Assembly: GCF_035918015.1 (NCBI RefSeq)
Contig: NZ_CP109132.1
Span: forward strand, 5,208,001 to 5,272,000
Origin: Streptomyces sp. NBC_01754
Lineage (GTDB): Bacteria > Actinomycetota > Actinomycetes > Streptomycetales > Streptomycetaceae
Reading direction: 5' to 3'
Length of the DNA stretch: 64,000 nt
Position 1 is the first letter of the stretch, and every line of letters starts with the position of its first letter. The notes beneath the pieces were generated by a model. It saw only the letters and a list, made by a program, of their open reading frames with translations. It was not told the origin of the DNA and searched no databases. The position numbers and the translations under genes are program-made. Of the stretch, positions 34,818-43,522 are shown piece by piece.

Positions 34818-35993
34818 TCAGGCGGATGCGGCGGTAAGCACCACGTCCACGAGCCTGTCCGCCGCATCCGGCCGACCGTGCGCCCGGGCCCGTTCCGCCA
34901 TCGCCGCCCGCCGGGCGGGGTCGCTCAGGAGCGGGCCGACCGCGCTTTGGAGCGCAGGGCCGGTGACATCGGCGAGCAGCGCCAGTGCGGCCCCCGCGTC
35001 GGCCAAGTGACGGGCGTTGTGGGCCTGCTCGTTCCCGGCCGACGTGGCGAGCGGGATGAACACCGCGGGCTTGCCGAGCGCGGTCAGCTCCGCCAGAGTC
35101 CCGGCCCCGCTCCGTGACACCACGACGTCGGCCAGTGCCAGCACGTCCGTCAGCTCCGGCCCGAGGAACCCGGTCAGGTGGTAGCGGCCGGCAAGGACCT
35201 GGTCCAGCCCGGCGGCGACCGACCGGAGTTCGTCCACGTTCGCCGGACCGCACTGGTGGACCACATTCGCGTGCGCCAGGAGCCAGGGCAGTACTTCACG
35301 AACAACACCGTTGATCTGCTGGGCACCCTGCGCCCCGCCGGTGACGTAGACCGTCGGCAGACGCCGGTCGAACCCGTACAGGGCCAGCGCCTCGACCGCC
35401 TTGTCCGCGTGGCCGCCCAATACTTCCGGCCGCACCGGGTTCCCGGTGACGACCGCACGCTCACGCACCTCGGCCGGCAACAGCGCCAGCGAGGACTCTG
35501 AGGACACCGCGATCCGCGTCGCCGAACTCGCGAGCTTCCGGTTCGCCAGCCCGAGCCGGACGGTCTGCTCGTGCAGGATCAACGGAACGCGGCACAACCG
35601 CGCGGCCAGCCCGGCCGGGACCGCCACGTACCCGCCCGTCGCCAGGACCACATCCGGCTGGAAGCCGGACACGATCGACCGGGCCTGAGCCACGCCGAGC
35701 GGCACCCGCGCCATGTCCTTCATATTCGCGGCAGACAGCATCTTGAGCGGATTCGCCGAGCGACGGATCTTCCCCGTGGCCACCGTCTTGAACGCGATCC
35801 CCTCCGCCGGGGCGACACGTGCTTCGAGCCCGTCCGCCGTGCCGATCCACAGGACGTCCAGCGTGCTGCCCGCATCTGCGAGGCGGCCTTGCAGGGTACG
35901 GATCGCCGTCAGTGCCGGGTAGGTGTGACCGCCGGTGCCTCCGCCCGTCACGAGCAGCCGGAACGAACGCGGGAGCACGGAGGACGTATTCAC
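34818..35993 (-). CDS. MurG-like UDP-GlcNAc glycosyltransferase (second copy, island)
   Basis: 391-residue GT28 family protein. N-terminal FRLLVTGGGTGGHTYPALT with the MurG glycine loop, a second half containing VTGGAQGAQQIN and VVSRSGAGTLAELTALGKP, the nucleotide-sugar site, and IPLATSAGNEQAHNARHL. MurG adds GlcNAc to lipid I. The housekeeping murG normally lies in the division/cell-wall cluster, which is not here, so this is a paralogue carried on an accessory segment. The GTG at 35991-35993 is placed by a TAGGGT box seven bases upstream. It could glycosylate another acceptor in concert with the aminotransferase and phosphatase. Confidence 0.82.
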   Translation of the reverse strand: MNTSSVLPRSFRLLVTGGGTGGHTYPALTAIRTLQGRLADAGSTLDVLWIGTADGLEARVAPAEGIAFKTVATGKIRRSANPLKMLSAANMKDMARVPLGVAQARSIVSGFQPDVVLATGGYVAVPAGLAARLCRVPLILHEQTVRLGLANRKLASSATRIAVSSESSLALLPAEVRERAVVTGNPVRPEVLGGHADKAVEALALYGFDRRLPTVYVTGGAQGAQQINGVVREVLPWLLAHANVVHQCGPANVDELRSVAAGLDQVLAGRYHLTGFLGPELTDVLALADVVVSRSGAGTLAELTALGKPAVFIPLATSAGNEQAHNARHLADAGAALALLADVTGPALQSAVGPLLSDPARRAAMAERARAHGRPDAADRLVDVVLTAASA

Positions 35994-36000
35994 CCCACGC

Positions 36001-36006
36001 ACCCTA
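36001..36006 (-). promoter_or_regulatory. -10 box of a leaderless promoter (MurG-like gene)
   Basis: TAGGGT on the minus strand, seven bases before GTG at 35991-35993. Confidence 0.45.
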
Positions 36007-36124
36007 CTGGCTGTCCAGCCGCTCACGCTGAAGGACGCCGGACGGCAGACCGCACGCCTGCGTGAATCGCGCGCCGCCGCGCGCCTCCCGTCTCGCCTAC
36101 GCGCCGGGGTGACCTCGCCGAGGG

Positions 36125-37410
36125 CGCCGGAGAGACCTTGATCCACGGCTCGCCGTTCTTCTTCACGATGGCCACCCCGCTGGTGGTGTCGTCCTTCAGC
36201 GCCTGCTCGAACCGGTCCAGCGCGTCGCGGTGCTTCTTCTTCAGGGCCTCGATGAACGTCGCCGGGCCCTGGGCTTTTGGATCGCGTCGTAGCGGACGTC
36301 CCGGTTGTCCTCGAAATCCTGCGGCAGGTCGTCCTCCGGGTTGCGCCAGCGGTTCGCCCCCCACTACCCATGTCTCCCGGCGCCGCAATGCCTCACGCAG
36401 GCTGACCAGCACGCACAGCTCGTAGAGGATGCGCTAGACCCGGCCCTTGTCGTCCACCACCGCGGCCCGCCACTGGTCGGGCACCACGCCCTCCAGCTGC
36501 ACGGCCTCCGCCGCGTCGAAGAACGCGCCCTCCTTCAGCGGTTGCTCCAGATACCGCTGAGGCAGGGCGATGGCGTCCAGCACCGGCCGGTAGGCGGTGT
36601 TGTTGCACTTGAGCGTCAACGCCTTCAGCAGTGGGGTGAGCATCCGCCGCCAGTGTGCCGAGTACGCTGACCGCAGCACGGTGCGGACACGGGCCTTGCA
36701 CTTGGCCTCGTTCGCCGCGGCCTCCGCGGCGAGGGCCTTGAGCGTCTTCTCCCCGCCGACCACGGGGTAGATCACCTTGCGGACCGTGCCCGACGGCTCG
36801 GACACGGCCGCCTCGGCGACCCGCAGCATCATCGCCTCCTTGCCCCGCACCGTCTTCAGCTCACCCGTCAGCTCCTTGTCGACCTTCTTCTCCGCCCGAG
36901 TATTGATCTTCAGTACCAGCTGGATGAACAGCTCTACCAGCGAGTCGGTGATCTCGGTGTGCCGCGCATGGCACAACGCGGCCAGCAGCGTCAGGCGCAT
37001 CGGCGGCTTCATCCGCTCCAGGTTCGCCGGATACTCCTTCGCCGCCCGCGCCCGCCAGGCGTCCACCTGCTTCTCCGACACGTCCGCGAACAGGTCGGCC
37101 GGAAGCTCCAGCTTCCGCACCCGCTGGAGCTTGTCCACCTCCGCGAACAAGCTCTCCGGCCCCGGCGCCCCCGGGTCGGCCTTGAGCTCCGTGAAGAACG
37201 ACCGGCCACCCCCGGCCACCGCCTGCTCCTCAGCCGTCTCGCCGTCCTCGCTGCCAGGTCCTCAAGCCGCGAGCGGGTCGCGTGGGACAGCTGATCCACG
37301 GTGGTACGGCAGAACCGCGTATCGAAGCCCCTGACCGCCTTGGCCACCAGGCGCCGCACCTTGGCCGGGGCCGGTGGCTCGACGAAGTCGGAACGCTGAT
37401 GCCCCGCCAC
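36125..37410 (-). pseudogene. Internal fragment of a Tn3-family transposase (TnpA)
   Basis: Coding remnant on the minus strand. In order: VRRLVAKAVRGFDTRFCR, a frameshift near 37258, then a long clean stretch with VDAWRARAAKEYPANLERM, LAALCHARHTEITDSLVEL, YPVVGGEKTLKALAAEA and RRMLTPLLKALTLKCNNTAY. An in-frame TAG (36434-36436) follows VVDDKGRV; reading continues with ILYELCVLVSLREAL. Two more shifts around RWRNPEDDLPQDFEDNRD and FIEALKKKHRDALDRFEQ follow, ending at GEPWIKVS. These are hallmark blocks of Tn3 transposases (about 1000 residues). Both the N-terminal part and the C-terminal DDE catalytic domain are missing. Confidence 0.8.
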
Positions 37411-37580
37411 GTCCGGACCCGCCCCGGCCGTCGCCGCCCGGCCCGTGTGCCCGCGACCAGACGCGCGTACCCGGGTCGCGCCATCGGGCCCGCCGAGCGC
37501 AGTTCAGGTGCCGCGCCGCTCGGTGCCATCCGTCAGCGATGGAAGACCTCGGTACGCCAGCTCCGGCGGGACATGAAAAA

Positions 37581-37616
37581 GACCCTCCGCGCAGTGTCTC
37601 CACTGGCGAGAGGGTC
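37581..37616 (-). terminator. Terminator of the tRNA-Arg gene
   Basis: GACCCTC/GAGGGTC stem. On the minus strand the hairpin is followed by TTTTTC, a classic Rho-independent signal, 22 bases after the tRNA 3' end. Confidence 0.75.
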
Positions 37617-37637
37617 CTTTCGGCACTCCCTGGGAAG

Positions 37638-37709
37638 TGCCCCCGGCAGGATTCGAACCTGCGCACCCGGCTCCGGAGGCCGATGCTCTATCCCCTGAGC
37701 TACGGGGGC
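37638..37709 (-). tRNA. tRNA-Arg (anticodon CCG)
   Basis: 72-nt cloverleaf on the minus strand: acceptor stem GCCCCCG/CGGGGGC with discriminator A, D arm GCTCAGGGGATAGAGC, anticodon loop CTCCGGA, T arm GCAGG/CCTGC with loop TTCGAAT. CCA is not encoded. Anticodon CCG reads the codon CGG. The 3' end faces the accessory island, the usual orientation for an integration target. Confidence 0.95.
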
Positions 37710-37849
37710 GATGTCACCGCTCTCGGCGGCGACGGGTGAAACACTACCAGCTCCGGGGAGGTGCCCGGGAACAGGTATTTCCGGCCGCCGCCCTGGGCGG
37801 GTCCCGGGCGGAAGTGGGCAAAACCCGGACGCGGCCCTTCCGCCCCGCC

Positions 37850-37855
37850 TACTCT
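37850..37855 (+). promoter_or_regulatory. -10 box of a leaderless promoter (receiver protein gene)
   Basis: TACTCT, six bases before GTG at 37862; no ribosome site. Confidence 0.5.
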
Positions 37856-37861
37856 CGAAGA

Positions 37862-38296
37862 GTGCCAGGGGCGTACGGCCGTGTGCTTGTTGTCGACGAC
37901 AGCAAGGTCATCCGGCAGCTGATCAGGGTCAATCTCGAACTGGAGGGCTTCGAGGTCGTGACCGCGGCCGATGGTGTCGAGTGTCTTGATCTCGTGCACC
38001 GGATCTGTCCGGATGTGATCACCCTCGATGTGGTGATGCCCCGCCTCGACGGCATACAGACCGCCACCCGGCTGCGCGCCGATCCGAGGACCCGCCGTCT
38101 GCCCGTCGCCGTCGTCAGCGCCTCCACCTCCTTCCAGGCGGACGCCGGAGCGGCCGCAGGGGTCGACGCGTTCCTGGAGAAGCCGTTCGAACCGAGCGAG
38201 CTCGTACGGGTCGTCCACCGGCTGATGAGTAAAAGGGGCGCGCCGTCGCCCGACGGCGGACGTGGCGCCGGAAGGGCGGGGAGTGCCGCCGGGTGA
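37862..38296 (+). CDS. Stand-alone response regulator receiver protein
   Basis: 144-residue protein consisting of one receiver domain: VLVVDDSKVIRQL (acidic pair Asp12-Asp13), phospho-acceptor Asp56 in ITLDVVMP, Thr/Ser switch in VAVVSAST and Lys107 in FLEKPFEP. No DNA-binding or enzymatic output domain follows; the last 20 residues are a Gly/Arg-rich tail. It could act like CheY or Spo0F through protein contacts. No histidine kinase gene is adjacent. The GTG start is set by the TACTCT box six bases upstream. Confidence 0.85.
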   Translation: MPGAYGRVLVVDDSKVIRQLIRVNLELEGFEVVTAADGVECLDLVHRICPDVITLDVVMPRLDGIQTATRLRADPRTRRLPVAVVSASTSFQADAGAAAGVDAFLEKPFEPSELVRVVHRLMSKRGAPSPDGGRGAGRAGSAAG

Positions 38297-38373
38297 CCGG
38301 TGCCACCCGTCGCCGGACGCGTACGGATGACCGCATGGCGAAACCGGGTCGCGGGCAGCCCCCCTCCCTCCCA

Positions 38374-38379
38374 TAGGCT
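38374..38379 (+). promoter_or_regulatory. -10 box of a leaderless promoter (ArgRS-like gene)
   Basis: TAGGCT, six bases before GTG at 38386. Confidence 0.55.
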
Positions 38380-38385
38380 TGTCCC

Positions 38386-39447
38386 GTGACCCCCGCAGAG
38401 CTTTCCCGGACCGTGCTGCACGCTGTGCGCCGCGCGGTTGCCGAGGATGCCCTGCGGGCACCCGTGCCCGCGGGCGTGCGGGTGGAACGGACCAAGCCCG
38501 GCGGCAGCGGGCACTACGCCTGCGCCGTCGCTCTGCAACTGGCCGGGCCCGCGGCGCTCCCGGCGCGCGAGGTCGCGCGGATCCTCCGGGACCGGGTGGC
38601 GGCCGCGCCCGGGGTCGGGCGGGTCGAGATCACCGGGCCCGGATTCCTGAACTTCACGCTCGGCACCACCGCCGGGGCCGCCCTCGTACGGGAGGTGGGG
38701 GAGCGGGGCCTTCGGTACGGCCGGGCCGACCGTCCCACCGGCGAGATCCGGCGACTGCGCCACCGGCACGAGGTGCGGGCCGCCGTCGTGGCCGACGCGG
38801 TGAGCCGGCTGCTGCGCGCGCGCGGAGTCCCGGCGCGGACGGGCTGCGAGGAGGCGCCCGATCCGGACTGGGCGCGTCTCGGAGTCGCCGCGGACGCCGA
38901 GGACCTGCCCGCCGCCGCGTCGCGGGAGATCCGCCCCGTCCCCGCCGGAGCCACCGCGGGCGAGCTGCTGGCCCGCCTCGGCCCCGACGCCACCCGGTGG
39001 GGCCTGCTGCGCCCCGCCGGGCACGACCACGCCCCGCTCGGCGACGACCTCCTCGTGCAGGCGGAGAGCAACCCGCTCTTCCGGGTCCGCTACGCCCACG
39101 CCCGCGTCCGCGGGCTCGTCCGGGGCGCGGACCGGCTCGGGTTCACGCCCTCGTACGAGCAGGACGTGCCCGGATCCGCCGCCGGTGCCCTGTGCGCCGT
39201 ACTCGCCGACCACCCGCGCGTGCTCGACGACGCGGCCCGCCGGCAGGCGCCCGACCGGCTCGCGCGGCACCTCGAAACGGTCGCGGGCGCGTTCTTCGAC
39301 CTCCATGACACCGCCTTCCCCCTACCCGGCGGCGACGAGAAACCCTCGGCCGCCCACCGCTCCCGGCTGGCCCTTGCCGAAGCCGCCGGGACGGTGCTGG
39401 CCGGCGGCCTGGACCTGCTCGGCATCAGCGCGCCCGAACACCTCTGA
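38386..39447 (+). CDS. ArgRS-like protein lacking the catalytic core (DALR domain)
   Basis: 353-residue relative of arginyl-tRNA synthetase. Residues 1-110 match the ArgRS N-terminal tRNA-recognition domain (AREVARILRDRVAAAPGV, VEITGPGFLNFTLG). The next part (RRLRHRHEVRAAVVADAVSRLL) aligns with the HIGH-containing helix but HIGH is lost. A jump of about 200 residues leads to LLARLGPDATRWGLLRP, which normally follows KMSKR, also lost. The C-terminal DALR anticodon-binding domain is present (NPLFRVRYAHARVRGLV). It cannot charge tRNA alone; it may bind tRNA or regulate. Leaderless start. Placed 27 bases before lysA, which it probably precedes in one mRNA, and close to tRNA-Arg. Confidence 0.82.
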   Translation: MTPAELSRTVLHAVRRAVAEDALRAPVPAGVRVERTKPGGSGHYACAVALQLAGPAALPAREVARILRDRVAAAPGVGRVEITGPGFLNFTLGTTAGAALVREVGERGLRYGRADRPTGEIRRLRHRHEVRAAVVADAVSRLLRARGVPARTGCEEAPDPDWARLGVAADAEDLPAAASREIRPVPAGATAGELLARLGPDATRWGLLRPAGHDHAPLGDDLLVQAESNPLFRVRYAHARVRGLVRGADRLGFTPSYEQDVPGSAAGALCAVLADHPRVLDDAARRQAPDRLARHLETVAGAFFDLHDTAFPLPGGDEKPSAAHRSRLALAEAAGTVLAGGLDLLGISAPEHL

Positions 39448-39473
39448 GAGAGCCGAGAGAGCAGAGCACCACG

Positions 39474-40865
39474 ATGAGCCGATCCGCACACCCCGCCGGG
39501 CCCCGCTACGCCGACGTCCTCCCCGAGGGCCACTGGACCGCCCCGGCCACCGACCTGAACGTCCTGGACGAGAAGGTCTGGTCCCGTACCGTCTCCCGTG
39601 ACGCGGACGGCGCCCTCACGGTCGGCGGGATGGAAGTCGCCCGGCTGGCCGAGGAGTTCGGGACCCCGGCCTACTTCCTCGACGAAAGCGACTTCCGGGC
39701 CCGCTGCCGGGCCTGGGCGGACGCCTTCGGTCCGGATGCCGATGTCTTCTACGCCGGGAAGGCCTTCCTGTCGCGCGCCGTCGTGCGCTGGCTCACTGAA
39801 GAAGGACTGAACCTCGACGTCTGCTCCGGCGGGGAGCTGGCCACCGCGCTCGACGCGGGGATGCCCGCCGAGCGGATCGCCTTCCACGGCAACAACAAGA
39901 CGCTCGCCGAGATCGAGCGCGCGGTCTCCGTCGGCGTCGGCCGGATCGTGCTCGACTCCTTCCAGGAGATCGTCCGCGTCGCGCACGTCGCCCAGAGCCT
40001 CGGCAAGCGCCAGCGCGTGCAGATCCGGGTCACCGTCGGCGTCGAGGCGCACACCCACGAGTTCATCGCCACCGCGCACGAGGACCAGAAGTTCGGCATC
40101 GCGCTGGCCGGCGGGCAGGCCGCCGAGGCGGTCCGCAGGACGCTCACCCTGGACGGCCTCGAACTCATCGGCATCCACTCGCACATCGGCTCGCAGATCT
40201 TCGACATGGCCGGCTTCGAGGTCTCCGCGCGGCGCGTCGTGCAGCTGCTCGCCGAGATCCGCGACGAGCACGGTGTGGAGCTCCCCGAGATCGACCTCGG
40301 CGGCGGTCTGGGCATCGCCTACACCCCCGAGGACGACCCCCGCGAGCCGCACGAGATCGCCAAGGCGCTCGGCGACATCGTCACCCGTGAGTGCGAGTCG
40401 GCCGGCCTCGCCACCCCGCGTATCTCCGTCGAGCCGGGCCGGGCGATCGTCGGCCCCACCGCCTTCACGCTGTACGAGGTCGGCACCGTCAAGCCGCTGG
40501 AGGGCCTGCGCACGTACGTCAGCGTCGACGGCGGCATGTCGGACAACATCCGCACCGCGCTCTACGACGCCGAGTACAGCGTCTCGCTGGTCTCGCGCAG
40601 CTCGGACGCCGAACCCATGCTCGTCCGGGTCGTCGGCAAGCACTGCGAGAGCGGGGACATCGTGGTCAAGGACGCGTTCCTGCCGTCCGACCTGGCCCCC
40701 GGCGACCTGATCGCCGTGCCCGCCACCGGCGCGTACTGCCGCTCCATGGCGAGCAACTACAACCACGCCCTGCGCCCGCCCGTCGTCGCCGTGCGCGACG
40801 GACAGGCCCGGGTGATCGTCCGGCGCGAGACGGAGGAAGATCTCCTGCGCCTCGATGTCGGTTGA
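39474..40865 (+). CDS. lysA: Diaminopimelate decarboxylase
   Basis: 463-residue PLP enzyme that makes L-lysine from meso-diaminopimelate. PLP lysine Lys96 in DVFYAGKAFLS, the GIHSHIGSQIFD motif, DLGGGLGIAY (phosphate loop), EPGRAIVGP and the active-site CESGD in the C-terminal beta domain are all intact. Length is normal for the actinobacterial type. First of the aspartate-family gene set lysA-hom-thrC-thrB. The start ATG lies 27 bases after the ArgRS-like stop. Confidence 0.96.
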   Translation: MSRSAHPAGPRYADVLPEGHWTAPATDLNVLDEKVWSRTVSRDADGALTVGGMEVARLAEEFGTPAYFLDESDFRARCRAWADAFGPDADVFYAGKAFLSRAVVRWLTEEGLNLDVCSGGELATALDAGMPAERIAFHGNNKTLAEIERAVSVGVGRIVLDSFQEIVRVAHVAQSLGKRQRVQIRVTVGVEAHTHEFIATAHEDQKFGIALAGGQAAEAVRRTLTLDGLELIGIHSHIGSQIFDMAGFEVSARRVVQLLAEIRDEHGVELPEIDLGGGLGIAYTPEDDPREPHEIAKALGDIVTRECESAGLATPRISVEPGRAIVGPTAFTLYEVGTVKPLEGLRTYVSVDGGMSDNIRTALYDAEYSVSLVSRSSDAEPMLVRVVGKHCESGDIVVKDAFLPSDLAPGDLIAVPATGAYCRSMASNYNHALRPPVVAVRDGQARVIVRRETEEDLLRLDVG

Positions 40866-40885
40866 TGAAATAGAGGTCTCAGGAT

Positions 40886-40914
40886 CCGGACGGGTGGCAG
40901 AAACTCCCGTCCGG
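40886..40914 (+). terminator. Hairpin between lysA and hom
   Basis: Perfect 9-bp stem CCGGACGGG/CCCGTCCGG with an 11-base loop, 20 bases after the lysA stop. No T-run. It may terminate lysA or attenuate read-through into hom. Confidence 0.5.
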
Positions 40915-40960
40915 TGAGTGAGACTGGTCCACACATCAGAAGTATGAGAAACGAGGTCGG

Positions 40961-42262
40961 ATGATGCGTACGCGTCCGCTGAAGGTGGCGCTGCTGGGCT
41001 GTGGAGTGGTCGGCTCAGAGGTGGCGCGCATCATGACGACGCACGCCGACGACCTCGCCGCGCGCATCGGTGCGCCGGTCGAGCTCGCGGGCGTCGCCGT
41101 CCGCCGGCCCTCCAAGGTGCGGGAGGGTATCGACCCCGCACTGATCACCACCGACGCGACCGCCCTGGTCGAAAGGGGTGACATCGACGTCGTCGTCGAG
41201 GTCATCGGGGGTGTCGAGCCCGCCCGGGGGCTCATCACCACCGCCTTCGAGCACGGTGCCAGCGTCGTCTCCGCCAACAAGGCGCTGCTCGCCGAGGACG
41301 GCCCCGCGCTGCACGCGGCCGCGGAGAAACACGGCCGGGACCTGTACTACGAGGCAGCCGTGGCCGGAGCCATCCCGCTCGTACGCCCGCTGCGCGAGTC
41401 CCTCGCGGGCGACAAGGTCAACCGGGTGCTCGGCATCGTCAACGGGACGACCAACTTCATCCTCGACCGGATGGACACCAGCGGCGCCGGGTACTCCGAG
41501 GCGCTCGACGAGGCCACCGCCCTCGGGTACGCCGAGGCCGATCCGACCGCCGACGTCGAGGGCTTCGACGCCGCGGCGAAGGCCGCCATCCTGGCCGGCA
41601 TCGCCTTCCACACCCGGGTGGGGATCGGCGAGGTGCACCGCGAGGGCATCACCGAGGTCACCGCGGCCGACATCGCCTCCGCCCGGCGTATGGGCTGCAC
41701 CGTGAAGCTCCTCGCGATCTGCGAGCGCGCCGCCGACGGCAGGTCCGTCACCGCCCGGGTGCACCCCGCGATGATCCCGCTCAGCCACCCCCTGGCCTCC
41801 GTCCGCGAGGCGTACAACGCGGTCTTCGTCGAGGCCGAGGCGGCCGGTCAGCTGATGTTCTACGGGCCCGGCGCCGGCGGCTCCCCGACGGCCTCCGCGG
41901 TCCTCGGAGACCTGGTCGCCGTCTGCCGCAACAAGCTCGCCGGGACCACCGGCCCCGGTGAGTCCGCCTACACACGTCTGCCGGTCAGCCCCACGGGCGA
42001 GGTCGTCACGCGCTACCACATCAGTCTCGACGTGGCCGACAAGCCTGGCGTTCTCGCCCAGGTCGCCACGGTCTTCGCCGAACAGGGCGTATCCATCGAT
42101 ACCGTCCGCCAGCAGAGCCGACAGGACCCGGACGGCGAGGCCTCCCTCGTCGTCGTCACCCACCGCGCGCTCGACTCCGCCCTCTCCGGGACCGTCGAAG
42201 CGCTGCGCAAGCTGGACACCGTGCGCGGTGTCGCCAGCATCATGCGTGTTGAAGGGGAGTAA
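40961..42262 (+). CDS. hom: Homoserine dehydrogenase
   Basis: 433-residue NAD(P)-dependent enzyme reducing aspartate semialdehyde to homoserine, the branch to threonine and methionine. Rossmann motif LLGCGVVGSEVARIM, active-site NKALLAEDGP, GIVNGTTNFILD and the catalytic Lys region AKAAILAGIAFH are present. Residues about 350-433 are an ACT domain (DKPGVLAQVATVFAEQGVSI), the usual site of feedback control by threonine. Two tandem ATG codons exist at 40961 and 40964; GAGG at 40953-40956 fits the second slightly better. Followed by thrC after six bases. Confidence 0.95.
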   Translation: MMRTRPLKVALLGCGVVGSEVARIMTTHADDLAARIGAPVELAGVAVRRPSKVREGIDPALITTDATALVERGDIDVVVEVIGGVEPARGLITTAFEHGASVVSANKALLAEDGPALHAAAEKHGRDLYYEAAVAGAIPLVRPLRESLAGDKVNRVLGIVNGTTNFILDRMDTSGAGYSEALDEATALGYAEADPTADVEGFDAAAKAAILAGIAFHTRVGIGEVHREGITEVTAADIASARRMGCTVKLLAICERAADGRSVTARVHPAMIPLSHPLASVREAYNAVFVEAEAAGQLMFYGPGAGGSPTASAVLGDLVAVCRNKLAGTTGPGESAYTRLPVSPTGEVVTRYHISLDVADKPGVLAQVATVFAEQGVSIDTVRQQSRQDPDGEASLVVVTHRALDSALSGTVEALRKLDTVRGVASIMRVEGE

Positions 42263-42268
42263 GGACCC

Positions 42269-43339
42269 ATGACCAGCAAGGGCACCCGCCAGTGGCGCGG
42301 CATCATCGAGGAATACCGGGACCGCCTCCCGGTCACGGACGCGACGCCCGTCGTCACACTCCGTGAAGGTGGTACGCCACTCGTTCCGGCGCAGGTCCTC
42401 TCCGAGCGCACGGGCTGCGAGGTGCATCTCAAGGTCGAGGGCGCCAACCCCACGGGGTCGTTCAAGGACCGCGGCATGACCATGGCGATCACCCGGGCCA
42501 AGGAGGAGGGGGCGCGGGCCGTCATCTGCGCCTCCACCGGAAACACCTCCGCCTCCGCCGCCGCGTACGCCGTGCGGGCCGGGATGGTCTGCGCCGTCCT
42601 CGTCCCGCAGGGCAAGATCGCGCTCGGCAAGATGGGGCAGGCCCTCGTCCACGGCGCGAAGATCCTCCAGGTCGACGGCAACTTCGACGACTGCCTGACG
42701 CTGGCCCGCGCTCTCTCGGACAACTACCCGGTGGCTCTGGTCAACTCGGTCAATCCGGTACGCATCGAGGGGCAGAAGACCGCCGCCTTCGAGATCGTGG
42801 ACGCGCTCGGGGACGCTCCCGACATCCACGTCCTGCCGGTCGGCAACGCGGGGAACATCACGGCCTACTGGAAGGGCTACAAGGAGTACGCGGCCGACGC
42901 CCTCTCGTCGCGTACCCCGCGCATGTGGGGCTTCCAGGCGTCCGGCTCCGCGCCCATCGTGCGCGGCGAGGTCGTCAAGGACCCGGCGACCATCGCCACC
43001 GCGATCCGGATCGGCAACCCCGCCTCCTGGCAGTACGCGCTGGCCGCCCGGGACGAGTCCGGCGGGTTCATCGACGAGGTGACGGACCGCCAGATTCTTT
43101 CCGCGTACCGCCTGTTGGCCGCCCAGGAGGGCGTCTTCGTCGAGCCCGCCTCGGCCGCCTCCGTGGCCGGTCTGCTCAAGGCCGCCGAAGCGGGCGAGGT
43201 GGACCCCGGGCAGAGGATCGTCTGCACGGTCACGGGCAACGGCCTCAAGGACCCCGACTGGGCCGTCGCGGGCGCCCCGCAGCCGGTCACCGTCCCGGTC
43301 GACGCCGTCGCCGCCGCGGAGAAGCTGGGGCTCGCCTGA
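42269..43339 (+). CDS. thrC: Threonine synthase
   Basis: 356-residue PLP enzyme converting O-phosphohomoserine to threonine. The PLP lysine Lys66 is in [11 protein letters not shown], the phosphate loop is [14 protein letters not shown], and [14 protein letters not shown] precedes. It is the short actinobacterial type. Starts six bases after hom, so they are one operon. It is followed by a repeat-rich 348-base gap before thrB, an unusual separation for this pathway. Confidence 0.96.
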   Translation: MTSKGTRQWRGIIEEYRDRLPVTDATPVVTLREGGTPLVPAQVLSERTGCEVHLKVEGANPTGSFKDRGMTMAITRAKEEGARAVICASTGNTSASAAAYAVRAGMVCAVLVPQGKIALGKMGQALVHGAKILQVDGNFDDCLTLARALSDNYPVALVNSVNPVRIEGQKTAAFEIVDALGDAPDIHVLPVGNAGNITAYWKGYKEYAADALSSRTPRMWGFQASGSAPIVRGEVVKDPATIATAIRIGNPASWQYALAARDESGGFIDEVTDRQILSAYRLLAAQEGVFVEPASAASVAGLLKAAEAGEVDPGQRIVCTVTGNGLKDPDWAVAGAPQPVTVPVDAVAAAEKLGLA

Positions 43340-43360
43340 CGGGCACCCAGGCGGCTCGCC

Positions 43361-43460
43361 ACCCCTGACGGGGCGCGGGGCGCACAGCTCGACGACGCCC
43401 CTGCCAGGGATACGGAGCGCACAGCTCAACACCCCTGCCAGGGGCGCAGAGCGCATAGGA
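43361..43460. repeat. Three degenerate ~34-bp repeats between thrC and thrB
   Basis: Each unit starts with a short palindrome (CCCCTGACGGGG, CCCCTGCCAGGG, CCCCTGCCAGGGG) and contains GCGCACAGCTC or its remnant GCGCATAG. Copies lie at about 43361, 43396 and 43431. They fill the first part of the thrC-thrB gap. Confidence 0.6.
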
Positions 43461-43494
43461 GGCGTGCGACACGCATCGTGCGCCTCCTGTGCGC
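43451..43494 (+). terminator. Strong hairpin in the thrC-thrB gap
   Basis: Stem of 14 pairs: GCGCA, then a U.G pair, then AGGAGGCG pairing with CGCCTCCT and TGCGC; the loop is 16 bases. It begins inside the third repeat and ends 29 bases before the thrB -10 box. A terminator for the hom-thrC transcript is the likely role. No T-run. Confidence 0.55.
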
Positions 43495-43522
43495 CCTATG
43501 TCGCCACAGAACCTTCCTTCGA

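Noticed and set aside
43361..43460. CRISPR-like array between thrC and thrB
   Set aside because: Only three degenerate units, no constant-length spacers and no cas genes.
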